Numbered from the stretch's first letter, positions 25,840-35,245 are shown. The stretch: DNA of 64,000 bases from Rahnella aquatilis CIP 78.65 = ATCC 33071 (GCF_000241955.1 NC_016818.1:3286001-3350000), one strand, 5' to 3'. Numbers and translations are program-made. The notes: generated by a model not told the origin, from the letters alone.

Positions 25840-26961
25840 ATGGCGTATGAACTCAATCTGAACTGGCCGGAATTTTTAGAGAAATACTGGCAAAAAAAAC
25901 CTGTTGTTATCAAAAAAGCGTTCTCAAATTTTGTTGATCCAATCTCTCCAGACGAATTAGCCGGTCTGGCGATGGAGCCGGAAGTGGACAGCCGTCTGGT
26001 GAGCCATAAAGATGGTGAATGGCAGGCAAGTAACGGTCCTTTTGAAGATTTCGACGGGCTGGGTGAAACCGGCTGGTCATTGTTGGCGCAGGCCGTAAAT
26101 CACTGGCATTTGCCTGCGGCTGAGCTGGTGAAGCCTTTCCGCGTACTGCCGGACTGGCGTTTAGACGACCTGATGATTTCGTATTCCGTGCCCGGCGGCG
26201 GTGTCGGCCCGCATATCGATCAGTATGACGTTTTTATCATTCAGGGCATGGGCAGCCGCCGCTGGCGTGTGGGCGATGCCCTGCCGATGCGTCAGTTCTG
26301 CCCGCACCCGGCCTTACTGCATGTGGATCCGTTCACGCCAATTATTGATGAAGATCTTGAGCCGGGTGACATTCTGTATATTCCGCCGGGCTTCCCGCAC
26401 GACGGCTTTACCCATGAAACCGCCCTCAACTATTCCGTCGGTTTCCGTGGCCCTAACAGCCGCGATTTCATCAGCAGTTTTGCTGACTACGCGCTGGAAA
26501 ATGATCTGGGCGGCAATCATTACAGCGATCCGGATTTAACCCTGCGTGACCATGTCGGTAAAGTCGAAGATTATGAACTGGAACGCGTACGCCAGATGAT
26601 GGTTGAGCTGATCAGCCAGCCGGAAGATTTCAAACAATGGTTTGGCCGTTTCGCCACCACGCCACGCCATGAACTGGATATCGCACCTGCCGAACCGCCA
26701 TACGAATCACATGAAATTGCCGATGCGCTGATGCAGGGCGAAAAACTGATACGCCTGAGCGGTCTGCGGGTTCTCAACGTCGGCGAACGTTTCTTTGTTA
26801 ACAGCGAGCCGCTGGAAACATCGCAGTATGCCGCCGCCGATGCGCTGTGCCGCTATACGCTGATCAGTAAAACAGAGCTGGGTGCTGCGTTGCAGGATGC
26901 TGAATTTGTCGCTCTGTTAACGGATCTGGTGAATCAGGGTTACTGGTATTTCGACGAGTAA
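25840..26961 (+). CDS. roxA: Ribosomal protein uL16 3-hydroxylase RoxA (YcfD)
   Basis: A 373-residue Fe(II)/2-oxoglutarate dioxygenase of the JmjC/cupin class that hydroxylates an arginine of ribosomal protein L16. The length equals E. coli RoxA, and the iron ligands fall at the same positions: His125 and Asp127 in GPHIDQYDVF and His187 in GFPHDGF. TATAAT at 25802-25807 is a likely -10, but no good -35 is seen. It is followed by a terminator and convergent with the phosphonate importer. Confidence 0.95.
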   Translation: MAYELNLNWPEFLEKYWQKKPVVIKKAFSNFVDPISPDELAGLAMEPEVDSRLVSHKDGEWQASNGPFEDFDGLGETGWSLLAQAVNHWHLPAAELVKPFRVLPDWRLDDLMISYSVPGGGVGPHIDQYDVFIIQGMGSRRWRVGDALPMRQFCPHPALLHVDPFTPIIDEDLEPGDILYIPPGFPHDGFTHETALNYSVGFRGPNSRDFISSFADYALENDLGGNHYSDPDLTLRDHVGKVEDYELERVRQMMVELISQPEDFKQWFGRFATTPRHELDIAPAEPPYESHEIADALMQGEKLIRLSGLRVLNVGERFFVNSEPLETSQYAAADALCRYTLISKTELGAALQDAEFVALLTDLVNQGYWYFDE

Positions 26962-26986
26962 ACCACCGGGGATTCAATAACGGCAA

Positions 26987-27019
26987 AAGGCGGCCTCCAT
27001 CACGGATGCCGCCTTCTTT
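26987..27019. terminator. Terminator between roxA and phnE
   Basis: AAGGCGGC ... GCCGCCTT stem with a 13-nt loop and a CTTTA tail on the plus strand; the AAAA before the stem would give a short T tail on the minus strand, so it could serve both convergent genes. Confidence 0.75.
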
Positions 27020-27042
27020 ATTCTGCGTCAGACCCTTAATAT

Positions 27043-27966
27043 TTACGACCGATAAAGCTCCACCGGCGGCTTCATTTTCCGTTCTTCCGGTGCGAATAAA
27101 CTAATCTCTTCGCCCAGGATATATTTGGCGCGCAGCATCGCGGAAATCTTATCCATAATCATCACGATAGCCACCAGAATCAGTGTGATAAACATCACCA
27201 CATCCCAGTTCCACAGACGCATATTTTCCGCATACACCAGACCAATCCCGCCCGCGCCAACAAAGCCAAGCACAGCAGCTGAACGGGTATTGGATTCAAT
27301 CTGATACAGCGACAACGCAAGGAATGTCGGGAAGGATTGGGTGAAAATCCCGAAGCGGTGCGTTTGTAACGGGGAAGCCCCCAGCGCGCGCAGGCCGCGG
27401 CTTGGCGAACGATCTACTGCTTCATGCCCTTCAGCATAAAGCTTGCCGAGCAAGCCTAAATCCTGCATTACAATCGCCAGCACACCAGCCAGCGGCCCCA
27501 TGCCGACAGCACGAACGAAAATCAGCCCCCAGATCGCCATATCCAGCCCGCGTAAAACATCCAGAAGACGGCGGATTACCATGGAAACGGGTCTGAGAAC
27601 CGGCGTCGACATCACATTACGCGCCGCGAGGAATGAAAGCGGCAATGCGAGGAAAGACGCGGTGATGGTTCCGGAAAACACAATCGCCAGCGTGATGGCG
27701 ATTTGCGAAAAATAATACATAAACGGCCATTCGGAAACGTTATGCCAGACAAACATCCGCAGGAAATAACGCCCTACTTCGCGGGTGCCGCGCACCACTT
27801 CGCTCCACGGAATGCCAAAATAACTGAAGAAATAAACGTAGTAGAGGGTAATCACGACAGCCAGTATCGCAAGGTAGCGCAGATAGCGGCGCTGCGCGGC
27901 AAACAGATGCCCGTGCTGCTGCTTCAGGCTGCTGACCACATGAGGTTCGAGCGCATCAGTTAACAT
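27043..27966 (-). CDS. phnE: PhnE-type phosphonate/phosphite ABC permease, subunit 2
   Basis: A 307-residue inner-membrane permease with six or so spans; the coupling loop (AVDRSPSRGLRALGASPLQT) and the VLGFVGAGGIGLVYAENM motif are PhnE hallmarks. It overlaps the upstream permease by ATGA, so the two are translationally coupled. Two PhnE-like subunits (307 and 287 aa) in tandem are common in phosphonate importers. It is the last gene of phnC-phnD-phnE-phnE. Confidence 0.88.
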   Translation of the reverse strand: MLTDALEPHVVSSLKQQHGHLFAAQRRYLRYLAILAVVITLYYVYFFSYFGIPWSEVVRGTREVGRYFLRMFVWHNVSEWPFMYYFSQIAITLAIVFSGTITASFLALPLSFLAARNVMSTPVLRPVSMVIRRLLDVLRGLDMAIWGLIFVRAVGMGPLAGVLAIVMQDLGLLGKLYAEGHEAVDRSPSRGLRALGASPLQTHRFGIFTQSFPTFLALSLYQIESNTRSAAVLGFVGAGGIGLVYAENMRLWNWDVVMFITLILVAIVMIMDKISAMLRAKYILGEEISLFAPEERKMKPPVELYRS

Positions 27967-28829
27967 CAGAAAGTGCCCTCCACAACGCGTTTACGTAATT
28001 TACCGGAAAGAAAATCCATAGCCGACACCACCAGAATAATCAGCAGTAACGTCATGCTGACCTGATCATAGCGGTCCAGTTTGATTGAGGTCATCAGCTC
28101 CTGTCCGATACCACCGGCCCCGACCAGCCCGAGGATAGTCGACTGGCGGAAGTTAATTTCGAGGCGCATAAAGCTGTAGGATAAGAAGATCGGTTTCACC
28201 TGCGGCCACATGGCGAAACGCATGCGCTGCAAACGCCCCGCGCCGCAGGCCCTGAGGCCACGCACCGGTTTGTCTGATGCGGTTTCAATAGATTCGTAGA
28301 ACAATTTGGTCAGGCTGCCGACAGTGTGTAACGTCAGGGCGATAAAACCCGGAATGGCACCGACGCCAAATGCCATCACACACATCACTGCCCAGGCCAG
28401 TTCCGGCATGGTGCGCAGGAAAGCGACAAAAGTACGGATGCTGAATTTCACCCATTTAGGCGAATCCGTATTACTGGCGGCGAGAAAAGCCAGCACGACC
28501 GCCAGCGCTGTCGACAATATCGTCGAGGACAACGCCAGCTGAATAGTTTCCCAAATCAGCGGCAGCTGAATATTGAGACGATATCCCCAGTACGCCAGTG
28601 AACCTTCGGTATGACCGTCAGCAAATAATAATGACCAGTGTAATACCGGCACCGTCTGACCAATATAATCAAAGAAGCTGGGGGCAGAGACAATAATCGT
28701 TTTTAAATTAAGTTCGGAAACATTGCCTGACCACAGATATAACAACAGCATCAGCCCTGACCAGATCAGCGCTTCCCGCTTTTGTTTACCGCGTATCTGC
28801 TGGTAATAACGATTGAAGTCTTTGTTCAA
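27966..28829 (-). CDS. phnE: PhnE-type phosphonate/phosphite ABC permease, subunit 1
   Basis: A 287-residue permease paralogous to the following one: the coupling loop is ASDKPVRGLRACGAGRLQRM and the end motif STILGLVGAGGIGQELM. It lies 64 nt downstream of phnD; this gap carries a copy of the dispersed palindrome, which may weaken translation or protect the upstream binding-protein message. Confidence 0.88.
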   Translation of the reverse strand: MNKDFNRYYQQIRGKQKREALIWSGLMLLLYLWSGNVSELNLKTIIVSAPSFFDYIGQTVPVLHWSLLFADGHTEGSLAYWGYRLNIQLPLIWETIQLALSSTILSTALAVVLAFLAASNTDSPKWVKFSIRTFVAFLRTMPELAWAVMCVMAFGVGAIPGFIALTLHTVGSLTKLFYESIETASDKPVRGLRACGAGRLQRMRFAMWPQVKPIFLSYSFMRLEINFRQSTILGLVGAGGIGQELMTSIKLDRYDQVSMTLLLIILVVSAMDFLSGKLRKRVVEGTF

Positions 28830-28862
28830 AATAATATTTCCGATTTGCAGATAATCATTATT

Positions 28863-28884
28863 CCTCCCCCTTCGCAGGGGAGGG
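28863..28884. repeat. Dispersed palindrome, copy 4 (inside the phn operon)
   Basis: CCTCCCCC-TTCGCA-GGGGAGGG between phnD and the first phnE gene. This is one of only two copies found between co-directional genes of one operon; the other is between bioC and bioD. Confidence 0.85.
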
Positions 28885-28893
28885 AGCTACGGG

Positions 28894-29826
28894 TTAGCGA
28901 CCGCCTTTAGTCAGTTCACGCTTCATATCGATAATCTGCTGATATTCAGCCAGTGACGTTTCGCCGATATGCTGTTTGCCTCCCACGGCTTTCACGAAAC
29001 AAGCGTGGTCATCTTTATCCAGTTTCTTAATGGCAGAAACCAGCTTAGCTTTAAATGCCGGTGGCAAATCGCTGCGCACTAAAATCGGACCATTAGGAAT
29101 TAACGGTGATTCCCAGATAATGCGGATTTTCTTCATCAGATCCGGATGGTCCATGCGGATCATGCGGTTGAATGCGCCGGAGGTATAACCGGTTTCCCGG
29201 TCGCCGATCATTGAAGCCCAGGTCACGGCGCCTTCGAACTGACCGTTCAGCACGCCAAGAATATCCTGCTCATGGCCACCGGAGAAGGTCACGCTGGAGA
29301 AGAAGTTGTTGTATTTGTTATCCGTGGTGCCGCCAAATTCTTTCTTAAATGTCTGATTCGGGATCAGGTAACCGGAAGTGGAATCCGGATCAGCGAAACC
29401 GAATGATTTGCCTTTCAGGTCAGACAATTTCTGATACGGGCTGTCGGCTTTAACGACAACAACGGAGTGATAACCACGGGATTTATCGGTATCATCAATC
29501 ACAATACCCACCAGATCCACCGCTTTCGGATTATTAATATAGACCGAAGCGAAAGATGACGGGGACATGCTTAATACCATATCCACTTTCTTACCTAACA
29601 AACCTTGAATAACACCTGAATAATCGGATGAATTACGCAGTTTGGTATCCACATTTAATTCTTTATCGAAGAAATCTTTTACACACTGATTATCGCCAAT
29701 TTGCTGAGTGGCATTCTGGCCCCCCAGAATACCTAAGTTTAATTCTTTAGGAGCATCTTCTGCCATGCTGTGCATTGCGGTTAAAGAACCTGCTACGAAG
29801 ACTGCCAGACGTAATAACTTCTTCAT
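28894..29826 (-). CDS. phnD: PhnD-type phosphonate/phosphite-binding protein
   Basis: A 310-residue periplasmic binding protein. The signal peptide covers about residues 1-23 (AGSLTAMHSMA, then EDAPKELNLG). The mature protein opens with NLGILGGQNATQQIGD, and FADPDSTSGYLIPN is the phosphonate-binding DPxSTSG motif that contacts the phosphorus group. The ATG at 29826 starts the signal peptide; an upstream in-frame codon would add 15 polar residues. The ligand (2-aminoethylphosphonate, phosphite or other) cannot be decided, because no catabolic gene is nearby. Confidence 0.9.
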   Translation of the reverse strand: MKKLLRLAVFVAGSLTAMHSMAEDAPKELNLGILGGQNATQQIGDNQCVKDFFDKELNVDTKLRNSSDYSGVIQGLLGKKVDMVLSMSPSSFASVYINNPKAVDLVGIVIDDTDKSRGYHSVVVVKADSPYQKLSDLKGKSFGFADPDSTSGYLIPNQTFKKEFGGTTDNKYNNFFSSVTFSGGHEQDILGVLNGQFEGAVTWASMIGDRETGYTSGAFNRMIRMDHPDLMKKIRIIWESPLIPNGPILVRSDLPPAFKAKLVSAIKKLDKDDHACFVKAVGGKQHIGETSLAEYQQIIDMKRELTKGGR

Positions 29827-29897
29827 GTAATGATGACCTTGTGTAGATTGAGAGAAAGTAGAAATAAGCACTGCAAAAAAATAAATGACGTTATTGT

Positions 29898-30734
29898 TTA
29901 ACTGTTTATAGCTTCGTGTTCTTCACCGTATAACTGATGCAAAATACCGTCAGTTAACTGATCCGGATGCCCGTCGAAAATAATCTGCCCTTTCGCGATG
30001 CCGATAACGCGGGTGCAATAATCTTTCACCAACTCAACCGAGTGCAGGTTGACCATCACGGCGATATTCTCTTCGCTGACTTTTTTCAGCGCATTCATGA
30101 TGCGCAGGGTATTTTTCGGATCCAGTGACGCCACCGGTTCGTCGGCCAGCAGAATTTTGGGGTTCTGCATCAGGGCACGACAAATCGCCACACGCTGCAT
30201 CTGGCCGCCGGAAAGGTTTTCAGCCCGCTGCAACGCATGCGGCAGCATGTGCAACCATTCAAGCAAAGAAATAGCCCGGGCGCGGTCTTCGTCATCGAAC
30301 TGATTAAAGAATGATTTGAACGTTGAGGTATGACTGAGACGCCCCAGTAACACATTGGTCAGCACATCCAGACGCGGCACCAGGCAAAAATCCTGAAAAA
30401 TCATGCCACAACCGGAACGCCAGCGACGCAGCGCTTTGCCGGTCAGCCCGGCCAGTTGTTGCTGCTCACCGTTTTCGTAATGGCACACCACACTGCCTTC
30501 TGTGAGCGGGATCGTACCGTTGAGCACATGCAGCAGGGTGGATTTACCCGCGCCGGAACGGCCAATGACCGCCACGAATTCACCGGCGTGGAGATCAAAA
30601 TTGATGTCGTTCAGGACACGCTGACCCGATTTATAGGATTTCACCAGGCCTTTGACGTCCAGAACTTTATTCAGATGCTGCGGCCCGGTCTGAGGATATT
30701 CAGCCTGTGCCAGCTTAAGTTGAGCTTGCGCCAT
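29898..30734 (-). CDS. phnC: PhnC-type phosphonate/phosphite ABC ATPase
   Basis: A 278-residue ATP-binding subunit. Walker [11 protein letters not shown]-loop FQDF, signature [15 protein letters not shown] and Walker [13 protein letters not shown] are intact. It is first gene of the operon, with Pho-box-like repeats about 55-95 bp upstream of its start, so expression is probably induced by phosphate starvation through PhoB. Divergent from dld. Confidence 0.9.
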   Translation of the reverse strand: MAQAQLKLAQAEYPQTGPQHLNKVLDVKGLVKSYKSGQRVLNDINFDLHAGEFVAVIGRSGAGKSTLLHVLNGTIPLTEGSVVCHYENGEQQQLAGLTGKALRRWRSGCGMIFQDFCLVPRLDVLTNVLLGRLSHTSTFKSFFNQFDDEDRARAISLLEWLHMLPHALQRAENLSGGQMQRVAICRALMQNPKILLADEPVASLDPKNTLRIMNALKKVSEENIAVMVNLHSVELVKDYCTRVIGIAKGQIIFDGHPDQLTDGILHQLYGEEHEAINS

Positions 30735-30787
30735 GATGCTGTCTCTCGGTTGCTTTCGTTATCTGGCGTTCATTAAGCGCGAGTTTT

Positions 30788-30827
30788 ATGACACATCAAT
30801 GACGATTTAATGGACAGCACATGACAA
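30788..30827 (-). promoter_or_regulatory. Tandem Pho-box-like repeats before phnC
   Basis: On the minus strand four GTCAT-type half sites follow each other at spacings of about 10-12 bp: TTGTCAT, CTGTCCAT, TCGTCAT and GTGTCAT. The last pair is a 7-4-7 arrangement (TCGTCAT-TGAT-GTGTCAT) close to the PhoB consensus of CTGTCAT direct repeats. The position, 54 bp and more upstream of phnC, suits activation. Confidence 0.65.
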
Positions 30828-30940
30828 AAATGCAACAGATTAAGTGAAATTACCTAACCCATATCCCGAATGATGTTTAACGTAATAAGTATGATTTAAG
30901 TCTATGATTAGATGGCATCACATCAAAAAAGGAAGATGAA

Positions 30941-32632
30941 ATGGATAATCAGTCACTCATCGCCACGCTGAAAGAGATTGCCGGCAGTCGCCACGTTTTA
31001 ACCGGCGACAGCAACACTGAACGTTACCGCAAAGGGTTCCGATCCGGTGGCGGCAAAGCGCTGGCGGTGGTATTTCCGCAAACGCTGCTGCAGCAATGGC
31101 AATTGCTCAAGGCCTGTATCGCCGCCGACAAAATTGTCATTATGCAGGCCGCCAATACCGGGCTGACCGAAGGTTCGACGCCCAGCGGTGACGACTATGA
31201 CCGCGACATTGTGATTTTCAGCACGCTGAAACTAGACACAATCCAGTTACTCGACGGCGGCCATCAGGTGATCGGCTTTCCCGGCAGCACCCTTTATAAG
31301 CTGGAAAAAATCCTCAAGCCCTACAACCGCGAGCCCCATTCGGTGATTGGCTCATCCTGTATCGGCGCATCGGTGGTCGGCGGGATCTGTAATAATTCCG
31401 GCGGTTCGCTGGTGAAACGTGGCCCGGCGTATACCGAAATGGCACTGTACGCACAGATTGATGCGCAAGGTGAGTTACAGCTGATTAATCATCTGGGTAT
31501 TAATCTTGGCGAAACGCCGGAAGAAATCCTGACACGTCTGGAAAAAGGCGATTATCTGGAAACCGATATCCAGCATGATCAGCGTCTGGCGTCAGATCAC
31601 GATTATGCCTCGCGTGTCCGCGAAGTGGATGCTGATACGCCGTCACGTTTCAACGCCGATCAGCGACGTTTATTTGAAGCCTCGGGTTGTGCGGGTAAGC
31701 TGGCCGTTTTCGCCGTGCGGCTGGATACCTTCCCGGCAGAAACGCAGCAGCAGGTTTTTTACATCGGCACCAACGATACTGCGGTGCTGACAGAATTACG
31801 TCGTCAGATCCTGCGTGATTTCGCTAACCTTCCGGTTGCCGGGGAATACATGCATCGGGATATTTTCGATATCACCGAAGTCTACGGCAAAGACACTTTC
31901 CTGATGATCGACAAACTTGGCACCGACAAGATGCCGGATATGTTTACTGCCAAAGGAAAGTTCGATGCACACGCCAGTAAGGTCCCTTTCCTGCCTAAAA
32001 ATTTCAGTGACCGCGTGATGCAATGCCTGAGCAAAGCTTTGCCGAATCATCTGCCGCCGCGGATGAAACAGTACCGCGACCGGTTTGAACATCACTTATT
32101 GCTGAAAATGTCCGGCCCCGGCATTGACGAAGCCCGAACTTTTTTGACGCGTTTCTTTAGTGAGGGTCAGGGTGATTTCTTTATCTGTTCCGCCGATGAA
32201 GGCAAGAAAGCCTTCCTGCACCGCTTCGCTGCCGCCGGTGCGGCCGTGCGTTATCACGCGGTACATGAAAAAGAAGTGGAAGATATTCTGGCACTGGATA
32301 TCGCACTGCGCCGCAATGACCGTGACTGGTTCGAAACTTTGCCGGAAGATATCGATAATCAGCTGGTGGCAAAACTGTATTACGGCCATTTCATGTGCCA
32401 CGTTTTCCATCAGGATTACATCGTCAAAAAAGGCGCAAACAGTAAGGCGCTGAAACACAGAATGTTAGAACTGCTCGATGCCAAAGGCGCGGAATATCCC
32501 GCCGAACATAACGTCGGCCATTTGTATCTGGCGAAACCGCATCTGAAAGAATTCTACCGGCAGGCCGACCCGACCAACAGCTTCAATCCGGGGATCGGGA
32601 AAACCAGTAAGTTGAAAAACTGGCATGATTGA
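30941..32632 (+). CDS. dld: Quinone-dependent D-lactate dehydrogenase
   Basis: A 563-residue FAD enzyme attached to the inner membrane that oxidises D-lactate to pyruvate and passes electrons to quinone. The FAD-binding PCMH region (IVIMQAANTGLTEGSTPSG, then SSCIGASVVGGICNNSGGS) and the C-terminal GHLYLAKPHLKEFYRQADP are as in E. coli Dld (571 aa). GGAAGATGAA precedes the ATG. In E. coli it neighbours pbpG and yohC, as here. A copy of the dispersed palindrome follows. Confidence 0.95.
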   Translation: MDNQSLIATLKEIAGSRHVLTGDSNTERYRKGFRSGGGKALAVVFPQTLLQQWQLLKACIAADKIVIMQAANTGLTEGSTPSGDDYDRDIVIFSTLKLDTIQLLDGGHQVIGFPGSTLYKLEKILKPYNREPHSVIGSSCIGASVVGGICNNSGGSLVKRGPAYTEMALYAQIDAQGELQLINHLGINLGETPEEILTRLEKGDYLETDIQHDQRLASDHDYASRVREVDADTPSRFNADQRRLFEASGCAGKLAVFAVRLDTFPAETQQQVFYIGTNDTAVLTELRRQILRDFANLPVAGEYMHRDIFDITEVYGKDTFLMIDKLGTDKMPDMFTAKGKFDAHASKVPFLPKNFSDRVMQCLSKALPNHLPPRMKQYRDRFEHHLLLKMSGPGIDEARTFLTRFFSEGQGDFFICSADEGKKAFLHRFAAAGAAVRYHAVHEKEVEDILALDIALRRNDRDWFETLPEDIDNQLVAKLYYGHFMCHVFHQDYIVKKGANSKALKHRMLELLDAKGAEYPAEHNVGHLYLAKPHLKEFYRQADPTNSFNPGIGKTSKLKNWHD

Positions 32633-32663
32633 AATAGCTCATCTCGTCCACTGCGAAGAGGTT

Positions 32664-32704
32664 TAATACCCCACCCCAACCCTCCCCTTCGCAGGGGAGG
32701 GAGC
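32664..32704. repeat. Dispersed palindrome with right-end arm, copy 5
   Basis: Starts with AATACCCCACCCCAA and ends with the palindrome CCCTCCCC-TTCGCA-GGGGAGGG (32680-32701) and AGC. This is exactly the right half of the 129-bp elements; just before it (32646-32661) CGTCCACTGCGAAGAGG looks like a decayed left half placed directly against the right half, i.e. an element that lost its middle. Confidence 0.75.
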
Positions 32705-32728
32705 GTAACAACCTCATCTCATAAGTCA

Positions 32729-33319
32729 TTAAAACAACTGTGTTCCGTAACCCCACATAATCACCGTCAGAGCCAGAAGTAGCTCTAAGACCAGAACGCC
32801 CATTGCCAGTGTTGAACTGGAGAACAGGAACCCTTCGCGACGGTCGATATTGAGGAAGTTAGGAATGCCGAGATACAACAGATATCCGCTGTAACACAGG
32901 CCGATCAGCCCGACAAACAGGCATAACCAGACCATCGGATACAGGGCGACGAGCCCGCTGAGGAACATCGGCGTGGCCACGTAGCCGGCAAAAACGATAC
33001 AGTTGTTGAGTGTCGGGCGACTGTCATAACGACGTGCCATCCCGTAGATAATCCGCCCCATCAGTGCGACAGCAGCGAGCATCAGAACATAGAAAATGAC
33101 GGCGATATAAGACGCGGTGAACATGGAAACCATCAGCTTCTCGCCGTCACCGAAGTTCCAGCCAAGTTGTGTTGTTCCGATGAAAGAACAGACAACCGGG
33201 ATTAGCGCCATTAAAAGAACATGGTGGGAATACACATGTGAAACGGTTTCCCGCTCACGCTGGATTTGTTGCAATTCGGGACCCGGATTAGATATCAGTC
33301 CCCAGACATGATTAGCCAT
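32729..33319 (-). CDS. yohC: YohC, Yip1-domain inner-membrane protein
   Basis: A 196-residue integral membrane protein with five predicted spans and the Yip1-type start MANHVWGLISNPGPELQQI. It matches E. coli YohC (195 aa) along its whole length. The function is unknown. In E. coli it lies beside pbpG; here it is between dld and a coiled-coil gene. Confidence 0.9.
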   Translation of the reverse strand: MANHVWGLISNPGPELQQIQRERETVSHVYSHHVLLMALIPVVCSFIGTTQLGWNFGDGEKLMVSMFTASYIAVIFYVLMLAAVALMGRIIYGMARRYDSRPTLNNCIVFAGYVATPMFLSGLVALYPMVWLCLFVGLIGLCYSGYLLYLGIPNFLNIDRREGFLFSSSTLAMGVLVLELLLALTVIMWGYGTQLF

Positions 33320-33496
33320 GAAACACCCCCTTGTACGCCGAAAGCCGCCAGCAGCGCGCAGTGATAAACCTTCGGGGATACCCGTCAGACAAGGGCATAA
33401 AGAAGGTGGCGACCTGTCTATATTATAGTCGTTCTTGCCAGCTTTGCTGATACGGCCAATTCAGCGTAATGAGCGATTAACCGCAGCAGAGAGCCT

Positions 33497-34135
33497 TTAG
33501 TGGATGTAGCGTGCCGCCGTAAACGTCACGCCAACCAGTACCAGCATCATGCTGATAATCCACCGGGTCTGCTGGATCATGAGGTTATAAAACATCGCCT
33601 GCATGGCGCTTAGTGAGGCTTCAATCTTCACAAAGCGCGCATCCACCTGTTCGAACCGTTTATCGATTTGTTCAAACCGTTTATCAACTTGTTCAAACCG
33701 CTTATCAACTTGTTCAAAACGCTTATCGACTTGTTCAAACCGTTTATCGATATGCGTCAGTCGTTCGTCAATCCTGAGCAGATGCCCGTCAATGCGGGAG
33801 ATGTTCTGTTCGGTTTTGCCGACCCGCACTCCGATATCGGTCACGGCATCAGTGAGTGTCACCATCTGATGTTCCAGTTTGCCGACACGGAGATTGGTCT
33901 CCGTGGCCACTTCCGTCAGGTGAGTGATCTGCTGCTCCACCTTCCCGACGCGCAGATTCAGCCCGGCAATTTCCTCGCCGTTTTTGATCCCCTGCTTTTC
34001 AATATTATTGATTTGTGTTTGCATAAGCTTCTCCATTGGCGATTTTCCTTTATATTCTTCCGGCCAGGCTGACGCGCCCGGAAGATACAGCATCGGATTG
34101 ACGGGCGAGATATCCATTGTGTGTAACTGAAACAT
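33497..34135 (-). CDS. Coiled-coil protein with C-terminal membrane anchor
   Basis: A 212-residue protein of no recognised name. Residues 35-128 hold irregular heptads (LNLRVGKVEQQITHL, TNLRVGKLEHQM). Residues 129-170 are six nearly identical heptads of the type (V/I)DKRFEQ; a single hydrophobic segment at about 197-210 is the anchor, leaving the coil in the cytoplasm or periplasm. The start at 34135 has GAGGG upstream. Similar DUF1640-like or phage-tail-like coiled coils exist, but the family cannot be fixed. The repeats are preserved in DNA as well, so length may vary between strains. Confidence 0.75.
   Translation of the reverse strand: MFQLHTMDISPVNPMLYLPGASAWPEEYKGKSPMEKLMQTQINNIEKQGIKNGEEIAGLNLRVGKVEQQITHLTEVATETNLRVGKLEHQMVTLTDAVTDIGVRVGKTEQNISRIDGHLLRIDERLTHIDKRFEQVDKRFEQVDKRFEQVDKRFEQIDKRFEQVDARFVKIEASLSAMQAMFYNLMIQQTRWIISMMLVLVGVTFTAARYIH
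33626..33751 (-). repeat. In-frame 21-bp tandem repeats
   Basis: Six 21-bp units within the coiled-coil gene, five of them nearly identical (TTGTTCAAACCGTTTATC on the plus strand), each encoding one seven-residue coil heptad. Confidence 0.85.
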
Positions 34136-34507
34136 GGCTGTTGTCCCTCACATGTGCTTTCCCTGTTTAGAAATCCTTAATCTGCGGAAAGTTTGCACTG
34201 GATAAATAACCACCTCAAATCAATTTCCTTCTCGATAAATACGCGATTGCTTATGTATCTATATATGGCTGAATTGCATTGCTTTGCTGAATAAATACTA
34301 ATGAAAATAGTCTGTTACGGAGATCTGTAACGCGTGAAGCTTAAGGCGTTACCGGCGGCGGCGGGTGATGAACGTCATAGTGCGTACCGGGGAAACCGGG
34401 CATTTTCCGGCCCGCATTAACTCATAAACTTTTACGGGCGAAAAAGTCTGCAGCGAGGTTAAAAAATCATTAACGTAGAGGCAGGCATTACTTATCAGGA
34501 GAATGGC
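34136..34507. other. Intergenic region between divergent genes
   Basis: 372 bp with no convincing gene. The left part is AT-rich and probably holds the promoters of the divergent coiled-coil and racemase-like genes. A small GC-rich hairpin (CCGGGGAAACCGG, then TTTTCCGGCCCG) lies around 34385-34415. Nothing else recognisable. Confidence 0.5.
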
Positions 34508-35137
34508 ATGCGCATTACCTGCTTACACACGGCGGACAGTAATATTGCGGTATTTGAAAACACAGCACAGGAACTCGGGTTGAATCAGCATCAGTTCCGG
34601 CATGTTTCGCGGCCCGATTTACTGGCCGCAGCCGAAAAGGCGGGCGGGCTGACCGCGGAAATCCGTCAGCAAACGGCGGATGTGCTGCTGGCATTGAGTG
34701 AAAATGCCGATCGCGTGTTACTGACCTGCTCGACGCTGGGTTCTGCGGCGACGCTTGCCAGTGAAAGCGCCGCCGTGCCGGTTTTACGTGTTGATCAGGC
34801 GCTGGCGGAACAGGCCATGAAAACGGCGGGCAAGGTGGTCGTACTGTGTGCAGTCGAAACGACGCTGGAACCGACGCGGCAGTTATTCGCTCAGGTAGAA
34901 AAACATCCGCAGGCACAGTGTGAAATCCGTCTGGTGGCGGGCGCATGGCAGAAGTTTAAGCAGGGAGATCTGGCCGGATATTTACAGGCCATTGCAGTGG
35001 TGGCAGATGCGGAATATAAGCAAGGCGCGGCCTGCGTGGTACTGGCTCAGGCTTCAATGACCGGTGCAGCGCAACTGACGCAAATGGGTAAACCACTCAC
35101 CAGCCCTGAATGTGGTTTACGCGCGGCGCTGGCCTGA
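34508..35137 (+). CDS. Asp/Glu-racemase-like protein
   Basis: A 209-residue cytoplasmic protein. RVLLTCSTLGSAA holds a Cys in the position of the first catalytic Cys of the Asp/Glu/hydantoin racemase superfamily; the expected second Cys would be at AACVVLAQASM, where Cys is a few residues earlier and Ala-Gln replaces the usual Gly-Cys. Racemase activity is thus doubtful. CAGGAG lies 6 nt before the ATG. Monocistronic, with yohP following after about 110 nt. Confidence 0.65.
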   Translation: MRITCLHTADSNIAVFENTAQELGLNQHQFRHVSRPDLLAAAEKAGGLTAEIRQQTADVLLALSENADRVLLTCSTLGSAATLASESAAVPVLRVDQALAEQAMKTAGKVVVLCAVETTLEPTRQLFAQVEKHPQAQCEIRLVAGAWQKFKQGDLAGYLQAIAVVADAEYKQGAACVVLAQASMTGAAQLTQMGKPLTSPECGLRAALA

Positions 35138-35245
35138 AAACGGCAGCCAGAAAGCAGAAATACCACCAGACGCTATACTGATAAGGAATATCATTGGCTT
35201 AGCCGGATAGCCGATGACGACTGAAGATTATGTTAAGGAAAAAAT

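Noticed and set aside
33626..33751. Tandem 21-bp repeats as a CRISPR array
   Set aside because: Units are contiguous, in frame and code coiled-coil heptads; there are no spacers.
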